Assembly (NCBI RefSeq): GCF_022179805.1
Contig: NZ_BPUO01000013.1
Location: 62,001 to 126,000, forward strand
Direction of reading: 5' to 3'
DNA from: Cupriavidus pauculus
GTDB taxonomy: Bacteria > Pseudomonadota > Gammaproteobacteria > Burkholderiales > Burkholderiaceae
DNA: 64,000 bases
The position numbers were made by a program, and so were the translations under genes. Within the stretch, counting starts at the first letter, position 1. Each line of letters opens with the position of its first letter. The notes under the pieces were generated by a model, which saw only the letters and a list, made by a program, of their open reading frames with translations, ran no database searches and had not been told where the DNA came from. Positions 28,606 through 37,144 of the stretch are shown here, in pieces.

Positions 28606-29439
28606 CTAGAGCATCGCCAGCGGCTGCGCGTGACGCGGTGGCGGGAACAGCTTGTCCAGTTCGGCGAGCTGTTCCGGCGAGAGCACGATATCCAGCGCGC
28701 CGAAGTTCTCGCGCAATCGGTCGCGGTTGCCGGTCTTCGGAATCGGGATCACATCGTCGGACGCCAGCAGCCAGGCCAGCGCGGCCTGCGCCGGAGTCAT
28801 GCTGTATTGCGCTGCAAAACGCTGCAGTCCGGCATTGCGCAGCAGGCGCGCCTGTTCAATTGGCGAATAGGCCATCACCGGCACGTTGCGTTCGCGCAGC
28901 CAAGGCAGCAGGTCGAACTCGATGCCGCGCCGGCTCAGGTTGTAGAGCAACTGGTTCACCGTTACCGCGTCGCCGCCCGGCGCCTCCCAGAATTCCTCCA
29001 TATCCGCCAGGTCAAGATTGCTGACGCCGAAATGGCGGATCTTGCCGGCTGCCTGCAGCGCCTGGAACGCCTCCAGCGTTTCGTCAAACGGCACATCGCC
29101 GCGCCAATGCAGCAGATACAAGTCCAGCCGGTCGGTGCCCAGCCGGCGCAGACTGCGCTCGCACGCGGCCACCGTGCCCTTGCGGCTGGCATTGTGGGGA
29201 TACACCTTGCTGACCAGGAACGCCTGGTCGCGGCGGCCAGCCAGTGCCTCGCCGATCAGCGATTCAGACAGCCCTTCGCCATACATCTCCGCCGTATCGA
29301 CCAGTCGCAGCCCCAGGTCCAGGCCCATTTGCAGCGTGGCGATTTCCTCCGCGCGGGTTGCGCGGTGATCGCCGACATTCCAGGTGCCCATGCCCAGCGC
29401 GGGAACGCGCTCGCCGCCGGGCAGCGTGACTTGCTTCAT
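28606..29439 (-). CDS. Aldo/keto reductase
   Basis: The 277-residue NAD(P)H-dependent TIM-barrel enzyme starts MKQVTLPGGERVPALGMGTWNVGD. Catalytic residues are visible as DTAEMYGEG (Asp, Tyr), VSKVYPHN (Lys) and YLLHWRG (His), and the cofactor phosphate-binding segment is IPIPKTGNRDRLRENFGA. The physiological carbonyl substrate is unknown. A longer upstream frame lacks family character. The tautomerase gene lies 113 nt upstream on the same strand and may be co-transcribed. Confidence 0.92.
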   Translation of the reverse strand: MKQVTLPGGERVPALGMGTWNVGDHRATRAEEIATLQMGLDLGLRLVDTAEMYGEGLSESLIGEALAGRRDQAFLVSKVYPHNASRKGTVAACERSLRRLGTDRLDLYLLHWRGDVPFDETLEAFQALQAAGKIRHFGVSNLDLADMEEFWEAPGGDAVTVNQLLYNLSRRGIEFDLLPWLRERNVPVMAYSPIEQARLLRNAGLQRFAAQYSMTPAQAALAWLLASDDVIPIPKTGNRDRLRENFGALDIVLSPEQLAELDKLFPPPRHAQPLAML

Positions 29440-29552
29440 TTGCGATGCCTCCGGTATCGGGAAACTTGCCCTCCACACTAGTGAACATCGCGACGCGGCA
29501 CAAGCACGCCGCCCGCACGGCACTTTTAACCCTGGGGCAGGAATCGGGCGCT

Positions 29553-29951
29553 TCAACGGTGCTGGTGCCGGAATTCCTGCGTCTTGCCGCCGTAGCCATA
29601 GGCGGCGGCGCGGGCGTCGATCACGTAGATATAGGACACCGGGTTGACGTCGCCAATCAGCTCGGACAGCGCTTCGAACGACTGGCGCAGGTACTCGGCC
29701 TTCTCCGCCTTGGTGTTGGTCTCGTCGGTCACGCTGATATCGAGCTGGAACGCGTTGCGGCCCTTGTCATATTCGGACAGCGGCTTGCCGCCGATGAACC
29801 ATTGTTCGCGCGGGATGTACGTCACGGTGGTGGCGATCACGGGGGCTTCCTTGCCCAGTACGCGCTGGGTCAGTTCACCCACCACCGCCACGGCGCGGCG
29901 CGTCAGTTCGGTGTCGGGATGACCGGAAATCTGCAGGGATACGTGGGGCAT
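29553..29951 (-). CDS. Tautomerase-superfamily protein
   Basis: The 132-residue protein begins MPHVSLQISG, so after Met removal Pro1 would be the general-base catalytic residue of the tautomerase superfamily. It is about twice the length of a 4-oxalocrotonate tautomerase monomer, as expected for cis-CaaD/MSAD-like or long tautomerases. Substrate unknown. It is divergent from a LysR-type regulator across 141 bp that include a dyad operator, so it is the probable regulatory target. Confidence 0.85.
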   Translation of the reverse strand: MPHVSLQISGHPDTELTRRAVAVVGELTQRVLGKEAPVIATTVTYIPREQWFIGGKPLSEYDKGRNAFQLDISVTDETNTKAEKAEYLRQSFEALSELIGDVNPVSYIYVIDARAAAYGYGGKTQEFRHQHR

Positions 29952-30053
29952 GATTGACTCCTTTGGGTTGGGTTTCTTACTTTGCGGTGCGCTGTAGTGC
30001 GCGCTGCGGTGATGTCATAGTAGGTACGGACTTGATATCGGAAAAGCGGGAAT

Positions 30054-30074
30054 ATACGATGCTATCTATCGTAT
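30054..30074. promoter_or_regulatory. LysR-type operator dyad
   Basis: ATACGAT (30054-30060) and ATCGTAT (30068-30074) form a perfect dyad with a 7-nt centre, containing the T-N11-A pattern of LysR-type regulators. It lies in the divergent tautomerase/LysR promoter region, 18 nt before the LysR start, so it could serve autoregulation. Confidence 0.65.
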
Positions 30075-30092
30075 TGGCCGAAGTGTGAAATC

Positions 30093-30983
30093 ATGCGTGG
30101 ATTCGAAACAGACCAGCTCCGGACCTTTGTGGCCGTGGCCGAAAGCGGCAGCCTGTCGGCGGCGGCGCCACGGCTGTTCCTGTCGCAATCGTCGGTCAGC
30201 GAGCAGTTGAAGAAGCTGGAGGAACGTGCGGGCGTGCCGCTGCTGACGCGCGGCAAGAAGGGCGCAGCGACGACGCCTGCCGGCGCTCGATTGCTCGACT
30301 ATGCGCGGCGCATCCTGCTGCTGAACGAGCAGGCCATGGCGGAATTACGAGGGCAGACGCTCGATGGCGAGTTGCGGCTGGCGGTGACCGACTATTTCAG
30401 GCCGGGAGAGATTGCTGGCATGCTGCGTCGGCTGCGCGACCGTTACCCCTACTTGAAGCTGCACGTCACGGTAATGAAGAGCGCCGCGATCGAGGCCGCG
30501 TCGGATCTGGATGCTTTCGACATCGGCCTGAGCATGCGTCTGGTGGGCGCACGTGGCGCCGAGAAAGCGGTTGCGGCAACGCGCGGTGGCACGGTGCTGC
30601 GGCGCGAGGCGCTGGCCTGGGTGGCGGCACCGGAAATTTTCGAAATGCCGCAGTCGACGTTGCCGCTCGTGCTGCTGCCCGATACCTGTTCGATGCATCA
30701 GTTCGTGGTGCAGCTGCTGATGCGCCGCCGGCGCGAATTCGAGATCGCGCATTCGGCGTCCGGCGTGGCTGGCCTGCATCTGGCGCTGGCGGCGGGGCTC
30801 GGGGTGTCCTGCCTCAATGCGTCGGCTATCGGCCCGGGCGTGGTGCCGCTGGACGCGGCGGGCGTGGCGGGATGGAAGCTGCCCGCGCTGCCTTCGGCGG
30901 AGTTCTATCTATTAGGTGCGCGGCGCGGCGAAAGCGAATTCATCGGCCAGGCCAGGCAGGCGCTGGCGGAGCAGTTTGGCTGA
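30093..30983 (+). CDS. LysR-family transcriptional regulator
   Basis: The 296-residue regulator has the N-terminal winged helix-turn-helix (FETDQLRTFVAVAESGSLSAAAPRLFLSQSSVSEQLKKLEE), a linker helix and a C-terminal effector-binding domain with GLHLALAAGLGVSCLNASAIG. It probably controls the divergent tautomerase gene, and perhaps the aldo/keto reductase, through the dyad at 30054-30074. The effector is unknown. It converges on the piuC stop with a 5-nt gap. Confidence 0.92.
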   Translation: MRGFETDQLRTFVAVAESGSLSAAAPRLFLSQSSVSEQLKKLEERAGVPLLTRGKKGAATTPAGARLLDYARRILLLNEQAMAELRGQTLDGELRLAVTDYFRPGEIAGMLRRLRDRYPYLKLHVTVMKSAAIEAASDLDAFDIGLSMRLVGARGAEKAVAATRGGTVLRREALAWVAAPEIFEMPQSTLPLVLLPDTCSMHQFVVQLLMRRRREFEIAHSASGVAGLHLALAAGLGVSCLNASAIGPGVVPLDAAGVAGWKLPALPSAEFYLLGARRGESEFIGQARQALAEQFG

Positions 30984-30988
30984 GCGGG

Positions 30989-31675
30989 TCAGGTCTCGCT
31001 CCATTGCCGCAGCAGGTTGTGATAGCAGCCCACCAGGCTGCGCCGCGCGCGCTCGTCGGCGTTGGTCTGGTTCAACGTCTGGATGGCGTTGTCCATGTCG
31101 AAGAGCAGGGTGCGCTGGCCGTCGTCGCGAATCAGGCTCTGGATCCAGAAGAAGCTGGCCACCCGGGTGCCGCGCGTGATGGGCGTCACCTGGTGCAGGC
31201 TCGTGGCGGGATAGATCACCATGTCGCCGGCCGCCAGTTTTACAGAATGCACGCCGTAGGTATCTTCCACCTGCAGCTCGCCGCCGTCGTAGCTGGCCGG
31301 ATCGGACAGGAACAGCGTGGCGGAGATGTCGGTGCGCAGCTTGCGCCCATTGTGCGGATGGATGCGCACACCGCCATCGACGTGCGCGCCGAACGTCATG
31401 CCCTCGCTGTAGCGGTTGAACATTGGCGGATAAACGATGTTCGGCAGCGCTGCACTAATAAATAGAGGATGGCGCTCCAGCGCCGCCAGGATCAGGTGCT
31501 GGCATTGCGCCGCCACTTCCGATCTTTCGTCGATCTGCTGGTTGAACTTCACCGGCGCACCCGAGTAGCCGGCCGACACGCGGCCGTCGACCCAGGCGTC
31601 GCCCGCATGTTCGAGCTGGCCCAGCACCATGGCAAGCTGCTCGGCGTTAAGAACTTTCGGAATGCGCACCAGCAT
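30989..31675 (-). CDS. piuC: PKHD-type Fe(II)/2-oxoglutarate hydroxylase (PiuC/YbiX family)
   Basis: The 228-residue protein starts MLVRIPKVLNAEQLAMV. Iron ligands are visible in TFGAHVDGGVRI (H-x-D) and in the distal ATSLHQVTPITRGTRVASFFW (His, with Arg for 2-oxoglutarate). Family members are encoded beside TonB-dependent siderophore receptors and are induced by iron limitation; their substrate is not settled. Here the receptor lies 65 nt upstream on the same strand, supporting an iron-uptake operon. Confidence 0.9.
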   Translation of the reverse strand: MLVRIPKVLNAEQLAMVLGQLEHAGDAWVDGRVSAGYSGAPVKFNQQIDERSEVAAQCQHLILAALERHPLFISAALPNIVYPPMFNRYSEGMTFGAHVDGGVRIHPHNGRKLRTDISATLFLSDPASYDGGELQVEDTYGVHSVKLAAGDMVIYPATSLHQVTPITRGTRVASFFWIQSLIRDDGQRTLLFDMDNAIQTLNQTNADERARRSLVGCYHNLLRQWSET

Positions 31676-31740
31676 GAATGGAGTCCGGTTGGGGCCGGGC
31701 GCCGTCAGGGCAAATGCCCTGCGAGCGGCCCCGGCGGCGC

Positions 31741-34002
31741 TTACATGCGATAGGTGAACGACAGCATGGCGGTGCGGCCCGTACCTGGCACCGACCGGCC
31801 GCCGTCCGACTGGATCAGCGCATCGTAATACTTCTTGTCGAAGATGTTGAACAGATTCAGCCGCACATCGTACTTGGGCTGGTGGTACGCGATCATGCCG
31901 TCCCAGCGCACGAACCCGCCCACCTGGACCGTGTTGGTGTTGTTGGCGTAGCGCTGCGACATATAGAACGCGCCGCCGCCCACTTCCCAGCTCGGCAGGA
32001 TGGAGTAGCTGGTCCAGGCCGTGGCGGTGTGCTTCGGGGTGTTGGTCGGCACCTTGCCCTGGGTGCCGGCGGCGATGCCGTCCTTGATCTCCGCATCGAG
32101 GTAGGTGTACCCCGCGAATACCTGCCACTTCGGCGTGATCCGGCCGGTCACGCCGGCGCGGAAGCCATCCACCTGGATCTTGCCGGTCAGCGCGTACGTG
32201 GTGGCGTCGATCTGGCTGCGCGCGTTGTCCTTGGTGATGCGGAAGATGGCCGACGTCAGCGACAGGTTGCCGCTCATCAGATCCCACTTGCCGCCCGCCT
32301 CGTAGGCCTTGTTCTTCTCGGGGTCCAGCGACTGCTGGCCCACCGTGCCGACAAGCTGCTCCAGCGACGGGTTGAACGACGTGCCGTACGAAACGTAGTA
32401 CGACTGCTGTTCGGTCGGCTGCCAGATGCCACCCAGCCGCACGCTGGTGAAGTGGGTATTCTGGTCGGCGTTGGCCAGTGCCGTATTGCCGGCTGTGTTG
32501 CCTGAATTGATCGAATTGCTGATGCTGGCGATGTACTTGTCGTAGCGCACACCGGCCACGGCTTTCCACTGCTTGGTGAATTCGATCGAGTCGTTGGCGT
32601 ACACCGCCACCGTGTTGGCCGAGCCGCCCTGCAGGTTGCCGGTGCGGGTGGCCACGCTGCCCGGCGAGTCCTGGTACGGCGGGTCGATGACGGGCGTGCA
32701 CGCCACGTAGCCAGAGGTGCCCGTGGCCGGGTTCAGTGCCGTGCTGCCACAGCTGCCGTTGCGGTAGTAGTTCTGGTTGTTGTAGCCGTCGTGGCCAAGC
32801 TCCAGGCCCGTCAGCAGCGTGTGTTTCACCGAGCCGGTATCGAACTTCGCGGTCAGCTCGGTCTGGTTGAAGATCGAGTAGTCGCGAATGCTACGGTCAT
32901 GGCTTTGCTGGCGCACGTAGAGCTGCGACAGCGGCAGGTTGGTGGTGGTCAGTGCGGTAAAGGCGCCCGCCGCATTGATCGATCCCACGGCGTTCGGCGC
33001 CGTCTCTCGCGCATTGGTTTCCACATAGTTGAACGCCGTGTAGTTGCGCAGCCGCAGGTTGGGCGAAAACTTGTGGTCGATGCCGCCGTTGAGCGACATG
33101 ATGTTCTGGCGCGTGTGGTCATTGTTGAAGCCATAGAACGTGTTGCGGTCGACCTTCACCGGATGGCCGTTGATGGCGGGCAGGCCGTAGTCGGGCATGT
33201 CCTCGTTGTGCTGCAGCAACGCCGACAGGGTGATCTCCGTCGAAGTACCGATGCCGAAACGCCACGACGGCGCGATGCCGAAATCCTGCACGGACATCTC
33301 GTCGCGCGTGCTGGGCTTGCCGTCCTGGGCCATGGCCGAGATGCGGAACGCCGAGGTGTCGCCGGTGGGCGTGTTCACATCGGCCGTGGCGCGCACGAGG
33401 CCATTCGTCGTGACCGATCCCGATACTTCCGTGGCGGCCTGCAGCTTGGGCTTCTTGGTCACCTGGTTGATCACGCCGCCCGTGGAGCCGCGTCCGAACA
33501 GCATCGACGATGGCCCCATCAGCACTTCCACCTGGTCCAGCGCGAAGGTGTCGCGGTAGTACTGGCCGCGATCGCGGAAACCGTCCAGGTAGATGTCGGT
33601 GCGCGCGGAGAAGCCGTTCAGGTTGATGTTGTTACCGATCTGGCCGCCTTCGGCGCCGCCGATGGTGATGCCCGGCACGTTGCGCAGCGCATCGGCCAGC
33701 GAGCTTGCGCCTTGCGAATCCATCAATGCCCGGTTCACGATCGTGACCGACTGCGGTACGTCGCGCAGGTCTTCCGGCAGCTTCGACAACTGGCTGCCCG
33801 TGGGATTGAAATCATCGCGGGCGGACGATCCTCGGACGGTCACCTCGCGCAGCGTCTGCGGCACGGATTCGGCGGCATTGGAGGCGGCTGGCGCGGGCGC
33901 GGCCGGCACCGGCTGCGTGGGTTGGACGGCGGACTGCGCGAAGGCGGCAGGCGCGGCAAACAGTGCCACCAGTGCGGTGGCCACGGGGGTGCGGCGGAGC
34001 AT
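31741..34002 (-). CDS. TonB-dependent siderophore receptor (Fiu/PiuA-like)
   Basis: The 753-residue outer-membrane receptor has a signal peptide (VATALVALFAAPAAFAQ), a TonB-box-like LREVTVRGS, a plug domain with DVPQSVTIVNRALMDSQ and LMGPSSMLFGRGSTGGVINQVTKKP, and a C-terminal 22-strand barrel ending LSFTYRM. The last residue is Met rather than the usual Phe. With the adjacent PiuC-type gene it resembles catecholate receptors of the Fiu/PiuA class. A Fur-like site lies 82 nt upstream of the start. The chosen ATG gives the signal peptide directly. Confidence 0.93.
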   Translation of the reverse strand: MLRRTPVATALVALFAAPAAFAQSAVQPTQPVPAAPAPAASNAAESVPQTLREVTVRGSSARDDFNPTGSQLSKLPEDLRDVPQSVTIVNRALMDSQGASSLADALRNVPGITIGGAEGGQIGNNINLNGFSARTDIYLDGFRDRGQYYRDTFALDQVEVLMGPSSMLFGRGSTGGVINQVTKKPKLQAATEVSGSVTTNGLVRATADVNTPTGDTSAFRISAMAQDGKPSTRDEMSVQDFGIAPSWRFGIGTSTEITLSALLQHNEDMPDYGLPAINGHPVKVDRNTFYGFNNDHTRQNIMSLNGGIDHKFSPNLRLRNYTAFNYVETNARETAPNAVGSINAAGAFTALTTTNLPLSQLYVRQQSHDRSIRDYSIFNQTELTAKFDTGSVKHTLLTGLELGHDGYNNQNYYRNGSCGSTALNPATGTSGYVACTPVIDPPYQDSPGSVATRTGNLQGGSANTVAVYANDSIEFTKQWKAVAGVRYDKYIASISNSINSGNTAGNTALANADQNTHFTSVRLGGIWQPTEQQSYYVSYGTSFNPSLEQLVGTVGQQSLDPEKNKAYEAGGKWDLMSGNLSLTSAIFRITKDNARSQIDATTYALTGKIQVDGFRAGVTGRITPKWQVFAGYTYLDAEIKDGIAAGTQGKVPTNTPKHTATAWTSYSILPSWEVGGGAFYMSQRYANNTNTVQVGGFVRWDGMIAYHQPKYDVRLNLFNIFDKKYYDALIQSDGGRSVPGTGRTAMLSFTYRM

Positions 34003-34083
34003 TGTCAGTTCCAGTGCGCCCCGTACTGCCGGGCCCTTTACCGGCGTCACGACCGGGGCTCATGTTCGGGCGAACGGGAATAT

Positions 34084-34103
34084 AAATACGAACCATTCGC
34101 GTT
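34084..34103 (-). promoter_or_regulatory. Possible Fur box upstream of the receptor gene
   Basis: Read on the minus strand, GCGAATGGTTCGTATTT matches the betaproteobacterial form of the Fur site (GCAAATGATTCGCATTT-like) with partial dyad symmetry. The position, about 80 nt before the receptor start, and the gene function support it. Confidence 0.5.
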
Positions 34104-34250
34104 GCAATGCGCGTTGCGCGCCGCTCACAGACAAGATGTAGAGACCGAGCTTGTCTGATCGTCATGACATCCTTGGTGCGGACTGACGATTCGCCGGGCA
34201 GTATCGTGCACTTTGTATGCTGCCCGAGACGCTTTCGATAAAGAGTGGAC

Positions 34251-34281
34251 AACAACAAAACGGCCCGCATGTAGCGGGCCG
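34251..34281 (-). terminator. Terminator of the second Bug gene
   Basis: On the minus strand the 8-bp stem CGGCCCGC/GCGGGCCG (loop TACAT) is followed by TTTTGTTGTT. It lies 62 nt after the Bug stop codon. Confidence 0.75.
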
Positions 34282-34342
34282 CTTGCAGACATATGACCAC
34301 CCGAACGGGTGATCTCATCCAAAATATTTTTCTTCTCCCGCG

Positions 34343-35314
34343 TCAGTCGGCGGTCATGTGGGCATTTTTTGCAATGCGGCCCAGGCGTTCGCGCTCCGAC
34401 TTGATGAACGCCACGAAGCTTTCCACCGAACCGCCGGCGGGTTCGATGCCGTTCTGGATCAGGCGCTCGCGAATCTCCGCGTTCTGCATGCCGGCGGTCA
34501 GTTCGGCGTTCAGCTTCTTGATGATCGCGGGATCGGTGCCCTTGGGCGCGAAGATGCCGGCCCAATGGCCGATGCGCACTTCAGGCAGGCCCTGTTCGGC
34601 GGTGGTGGGGATGTTCGGTGCCGCGGGCATGTGCTTGTCCCACGTCGCGCCCAGTGCCTTGAGCTTGCCTGCCTTGATCTGCGGCAGCACCACGATCGAT
34701 GCCTCGGACGTGGCCGCCACCTGGTTGCCGATCACGGCCGTGATGCTCTCCGATCCGCTCTTGTACGGCACGACGGTCAGCGAGGCACCTTTTTCCTTGA
34801 GCATCTCCTCGACGAAGTGGGGCGTGCTGCCGCTGCCCGCGGTGGCAAACGGCACGCCACCCTGCTTCTTCGAGTACTCGATCAGCTCCTTCACGTTGTT
34901 CACGGGCAGCGACGGCGACGCCACGATGACCGACGGGCTCATCGCGATCAGGCCGACGGGCACGAGGTCGTCGGGCTGGTACGGCATCTTCGTGCGGATC
35001 AGGCTGTTGGTGACGGTACCCACGGCACCCACCAGGAACGTGTAGCCATCGGGCTTGCTCTTGGCCACGTAGTCGGCGCCCACGATGCCACCGGCACCGG
35101 GCCGGTTCTCGATCACCACGGGCTGGCCGATCCGCTTGCTGACGGCGTCGGCACCGGCACGCGCCACCAGGTCATTGGCGCCGCCGGCCGTGAACGGTAC
35201 GACGAACTTGATCACGTGGTTGGGCCATGCGTCGGCGGCGTGCGCCGTGGTGGCGATCAGCGATGTGGCGGCCAGTGCCAGGGCCAGCGTGCGACCACGA
35301 AAGGGGATAGGCAT
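34343..35314 (-). CDS. Bug-family periplasmic solute-binding protein (second copy)
   Basis: The 323-residue protein has a signal peptide (LALALAATSLIATTAHAA) and the Bug motifs WPNHVIKFVVPFTAGGANDLVAR, QPVVIENRPGAGGIVGADYV and DGYTFLVGAVG. It has the same length as the Bug protein at 24053 but diverges clearly in sequence, so it is a paralogue with a different ligand rather than a recent duplicate. No transporter genes adjoin it. It has its own terminator downstream. Confidence 0.92.
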   Translation of the reverse strand: MPIPFRGRTLALALAATSLIATTAHAADAWPNHVIKFVVPFTAGGANDLVARAGADAVSKRIGQPVVIENRPGAGGIVGADYVAKSKPDGYTFLVGAVGTVTNSLIRTKMPYQPDDLVPVGLIAMSPSVIVASPSLPVNNVKELIEYSKKQGGVPFATAGSGSTPHFVEEMLKEKGASLTVVPYKSGSESITAVIGNQVAATSEASIVVLPQIKAGKLKALGATWDKHMPAAPNIPTTAEQGLPEVRIGHWAGIFAPKGTDPAIIKKLNAELTAGMQNAEIRERLIQNGIEPAGGSVESFVAFIKSERERLGRIAKNAHMTAD

Positions 35315-35418
35315 GGTTCGTCTCCGGTAGTTGTTTTGAAGAGGATCGGGAATCCGATCTTACCGAAGGAAGCTGTCAGTTGCCTGTAGGGGGGGCGCGC
35401 CGGCGGCCCCCGACCACG

Positions 35419-35892
35419 TCACTGCTGGCGCACCCAGGTTTGTGTCCGGCCGATCAGGCTGATGCCGATGAAGCCGCGCACATTGAGCTTCTTGCCGTCG
35501 TCGGCCATCGACATCTTGCACTTGTAGAGCTTGCCGGTCTCGGGGTCCAGGATCTCGCCACCGGTCCATTCGTTGTCGGCCGTCTTGCGCAATCCAGTGA
35601 GCAGCGTCATGCCGATGATGGGCTGGTCCTTGCGCGAATCGGTGCACTTGTCACACACCTTGGGCGCGCCTTCGGTGGGCACCAGGCTCTTCACGAGCTT
35701 GCCGCTGTACACACCGTCCTTCTCGGCGATCTCGATCACGCCGCGCGGCTTGCCGGTGGAGTCGTCGATCGTGTGCCAGGTGCCGGCCGGGGTGGACTGC
35801 GCCAGTGCCAGGGTGCTGGCAGCGAAAGTCACGGCGATCACGGCGGCACGGGTGGTGGCGCGAAGCAGGGTGCGAGGGTCGGTCATGCGCAT
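35419..35892 (-). CDS. DUF2147-domain exported protein
   Basis: The 157-residue protein has a signal peptide (AAVIAVTFAASTLALAQ) and a DUF2147 domain: GTWHTIDDSTGKPRGVIEI, then a CDKC pair within PKVCDKCTDSRKDQPIIGM, GGEILDPETGKLYKCKMSM and the closing VRGFIGISLIGRTQTWVR. DUF2147 proteins are small periplasmic beta proteins, sometimes linked to lipid or envelope stress, with no proven activity. A second ATG two codons on is possible. Upstream lies the long gene-free region. Confidence 0.9.
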   Translation of the reverse strand: MRMTDPRTLLRATTRAAVIAVTFAASTLALAQSTPAGTWHTIDDSTGKPRGVIEIAEKDGVYSGKLVKSLVPTEGAPKVCDKCTDSRKDQPIIGMTLLTGLRKTADNEWTGGEILDPETGKLYKCKMSMADDGKKLNVRGFIGISLIGRTQTWVRQQ

Positions 35893-37109
35893 GGAAGTCT
35901 CCAGTTCAGTGTCGCGATGGCGGATTCGCCAGATCGCGGCGCGGGTCTTGCCGGTCGGTACGGCGGCGGCCATCCTGCATGGCTGACACGCAAGTCGTAC
36001 AACGTGTGCAGGATATCCGCGCGCGGTCAGGATGATTGCAAGGGTTCGATCGAATGCTTGCCCATCGGTCGGCATCGGCGCCACGCGACGCCAATCTACT
36101 GGGCGCGCTCGCTCACCGCAATCTCCATCGATCGTTTGCGTACGCACCAGAGCATACCGGCCCGGTGCTTGCAATCGCCCGCCGGGCGGCGCCTGGCCTG
36201 GATTTTGTCCTGCAACAAGTGGCATGCCGCAGCCGCACCCGAGACATTCCTCTAGCCGTTCGACTCGTGGCGCAACCACACCACACCCGACGCGCCAGAT
36301 GCGGGCCGCCGTGCACGGCATCGGTGAGAACCCGGATGCGAGCGCGAAGGTCGCCACACCGTGCTGTCGCGGTGTCGGTGTTTGACGGCGCAGTCGCCGA
36401 TTGCGACAGCGTCGTCGCACATGGCAGCGACGACGAGCGTCGCGCGCTGCCGTGCGTCAGTCGACGAGCCTGGTGCGCGTGCCGTCGTGGCGTCGTCGCG
36501 CAGCGCGTCGTCACTGCGCGCGGAAGAGCGCGCCGTCACGTTATCGAGCGCGCGACTGATGTGAAAACCTGGAAGCGAAAGTGTGTCGGCACGGCAAACC
36601 GTTGCGTAAGCGCATCACTCTTTCGTCGTACTCGCGCAACTGTCTGATCGACGCACGCGACGTCGCGCTGCGCGCAACGCAGGGTTGTCGTCGCAGCGTG
36701 TGGTCGCGGTGCTTGCGCGCGACTCGCAAGCGCATCGAAGCGCGATGGCGCGCGATGCTGACGATCTTCGCACGGTCGTTTCGATGCACGCTCCAGCGTC
36801 AGCGCACGCGCGGCGGAAAGCTAATGTCCATGCGGGTTTCAAGCCGGTCGCCAAGTACGCCGAACGTTGCATCGTGGCATCGCGCGCATCGCTCGAAGAC
36901 GCTGCCGGAGGGTGCGCGCGACAGGTGTGAAAGCAGGTTGCGCAGTGACATCGCAAGCTGTTCATCGACCATCGAAACACACGTGCGATGGAACTTCGTT
37001 TGGTATGCGAGCGTCATGATGAGAGAGCGCTTCGATGATGGCGTCATCGAAGCGCGCGCGTGAATTAGATCGATTCGATCTTGCGCGCAAGTTTTTTTGC
37101 ACTTTTTTC
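35893..37109. other. 1.2-kb gene-free region rich in CpG and short dyads
   Basis: No frame here has a recognisable protein. The longest candidate (36581-37063, plus strand) has a basic, Cys- and Ser-rich composition unlike the neighbours. The stretch 36250-37080 is dense in CGTCG, GCGCGC and ATCGA words. It holds a 12-bp perfect hairpin GCGCTTCGATGA/TCATCGAAGCGC (37027-37055), AGATCGA/TCGATCT (37066-37080), and CTTGCGCGCAAG followed by T7 (37079-37098). The last series looks like the 3' end of a plus-strand transcript. Confidence 0.5.
37079..37098 (+). terminator. Possible terminator upstream of the H1-gene promoter
   Basis: The palindrome CTTGCGCGCAAG is followed directly by seven T residues and, 3 nt later, by another T run. 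The stem is only 4 bp if a CGCG loop is assumed, so it is weak alone, but two further hairpins precede it. It could end an unrecognised upstream transcript. Confidence 0.35.
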
Positions 37110-37138
37110 TTAACATCATCGAACAAACGAATTATGAT
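37110..37138 (+). promoter_or_regulatory. Strong sigma70-type promoter for the histone H1-like gene
   Basis: TTAACA (37110-37115) and TATGAT (37133-37138) are separated by exactly 17 bp in an AT-rich patch. Initiation near 37145 gives a leader of about 590 nt before the H1-like start at 37734, with no other gene recognised in between. Confidence 0.6.
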
Positions 37139-37144
37139 TCGCCT

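Larger units (their letters stand above)
34003..34342. other. 340-bp receptor-Bug intergenic region
   Basis: It contains the Fur-like site, the Bug terminator at 34251-34281 and a small hairpin CACCCG/CGGGTG at 34297-34310. No coding frame is supported. Confidence 0.6.

Noticed and set aside
36581-37063. A 160-codon plus-strand frame in the gene-free region
   Set aside because: Its composition (Arg, Ser, Cys rich) and codon use differ from neighbouring genes, it has no clear ribosome binding site, and it runs into the 37027 hairpin. A decayed or novel gene cannot be fully excluded.
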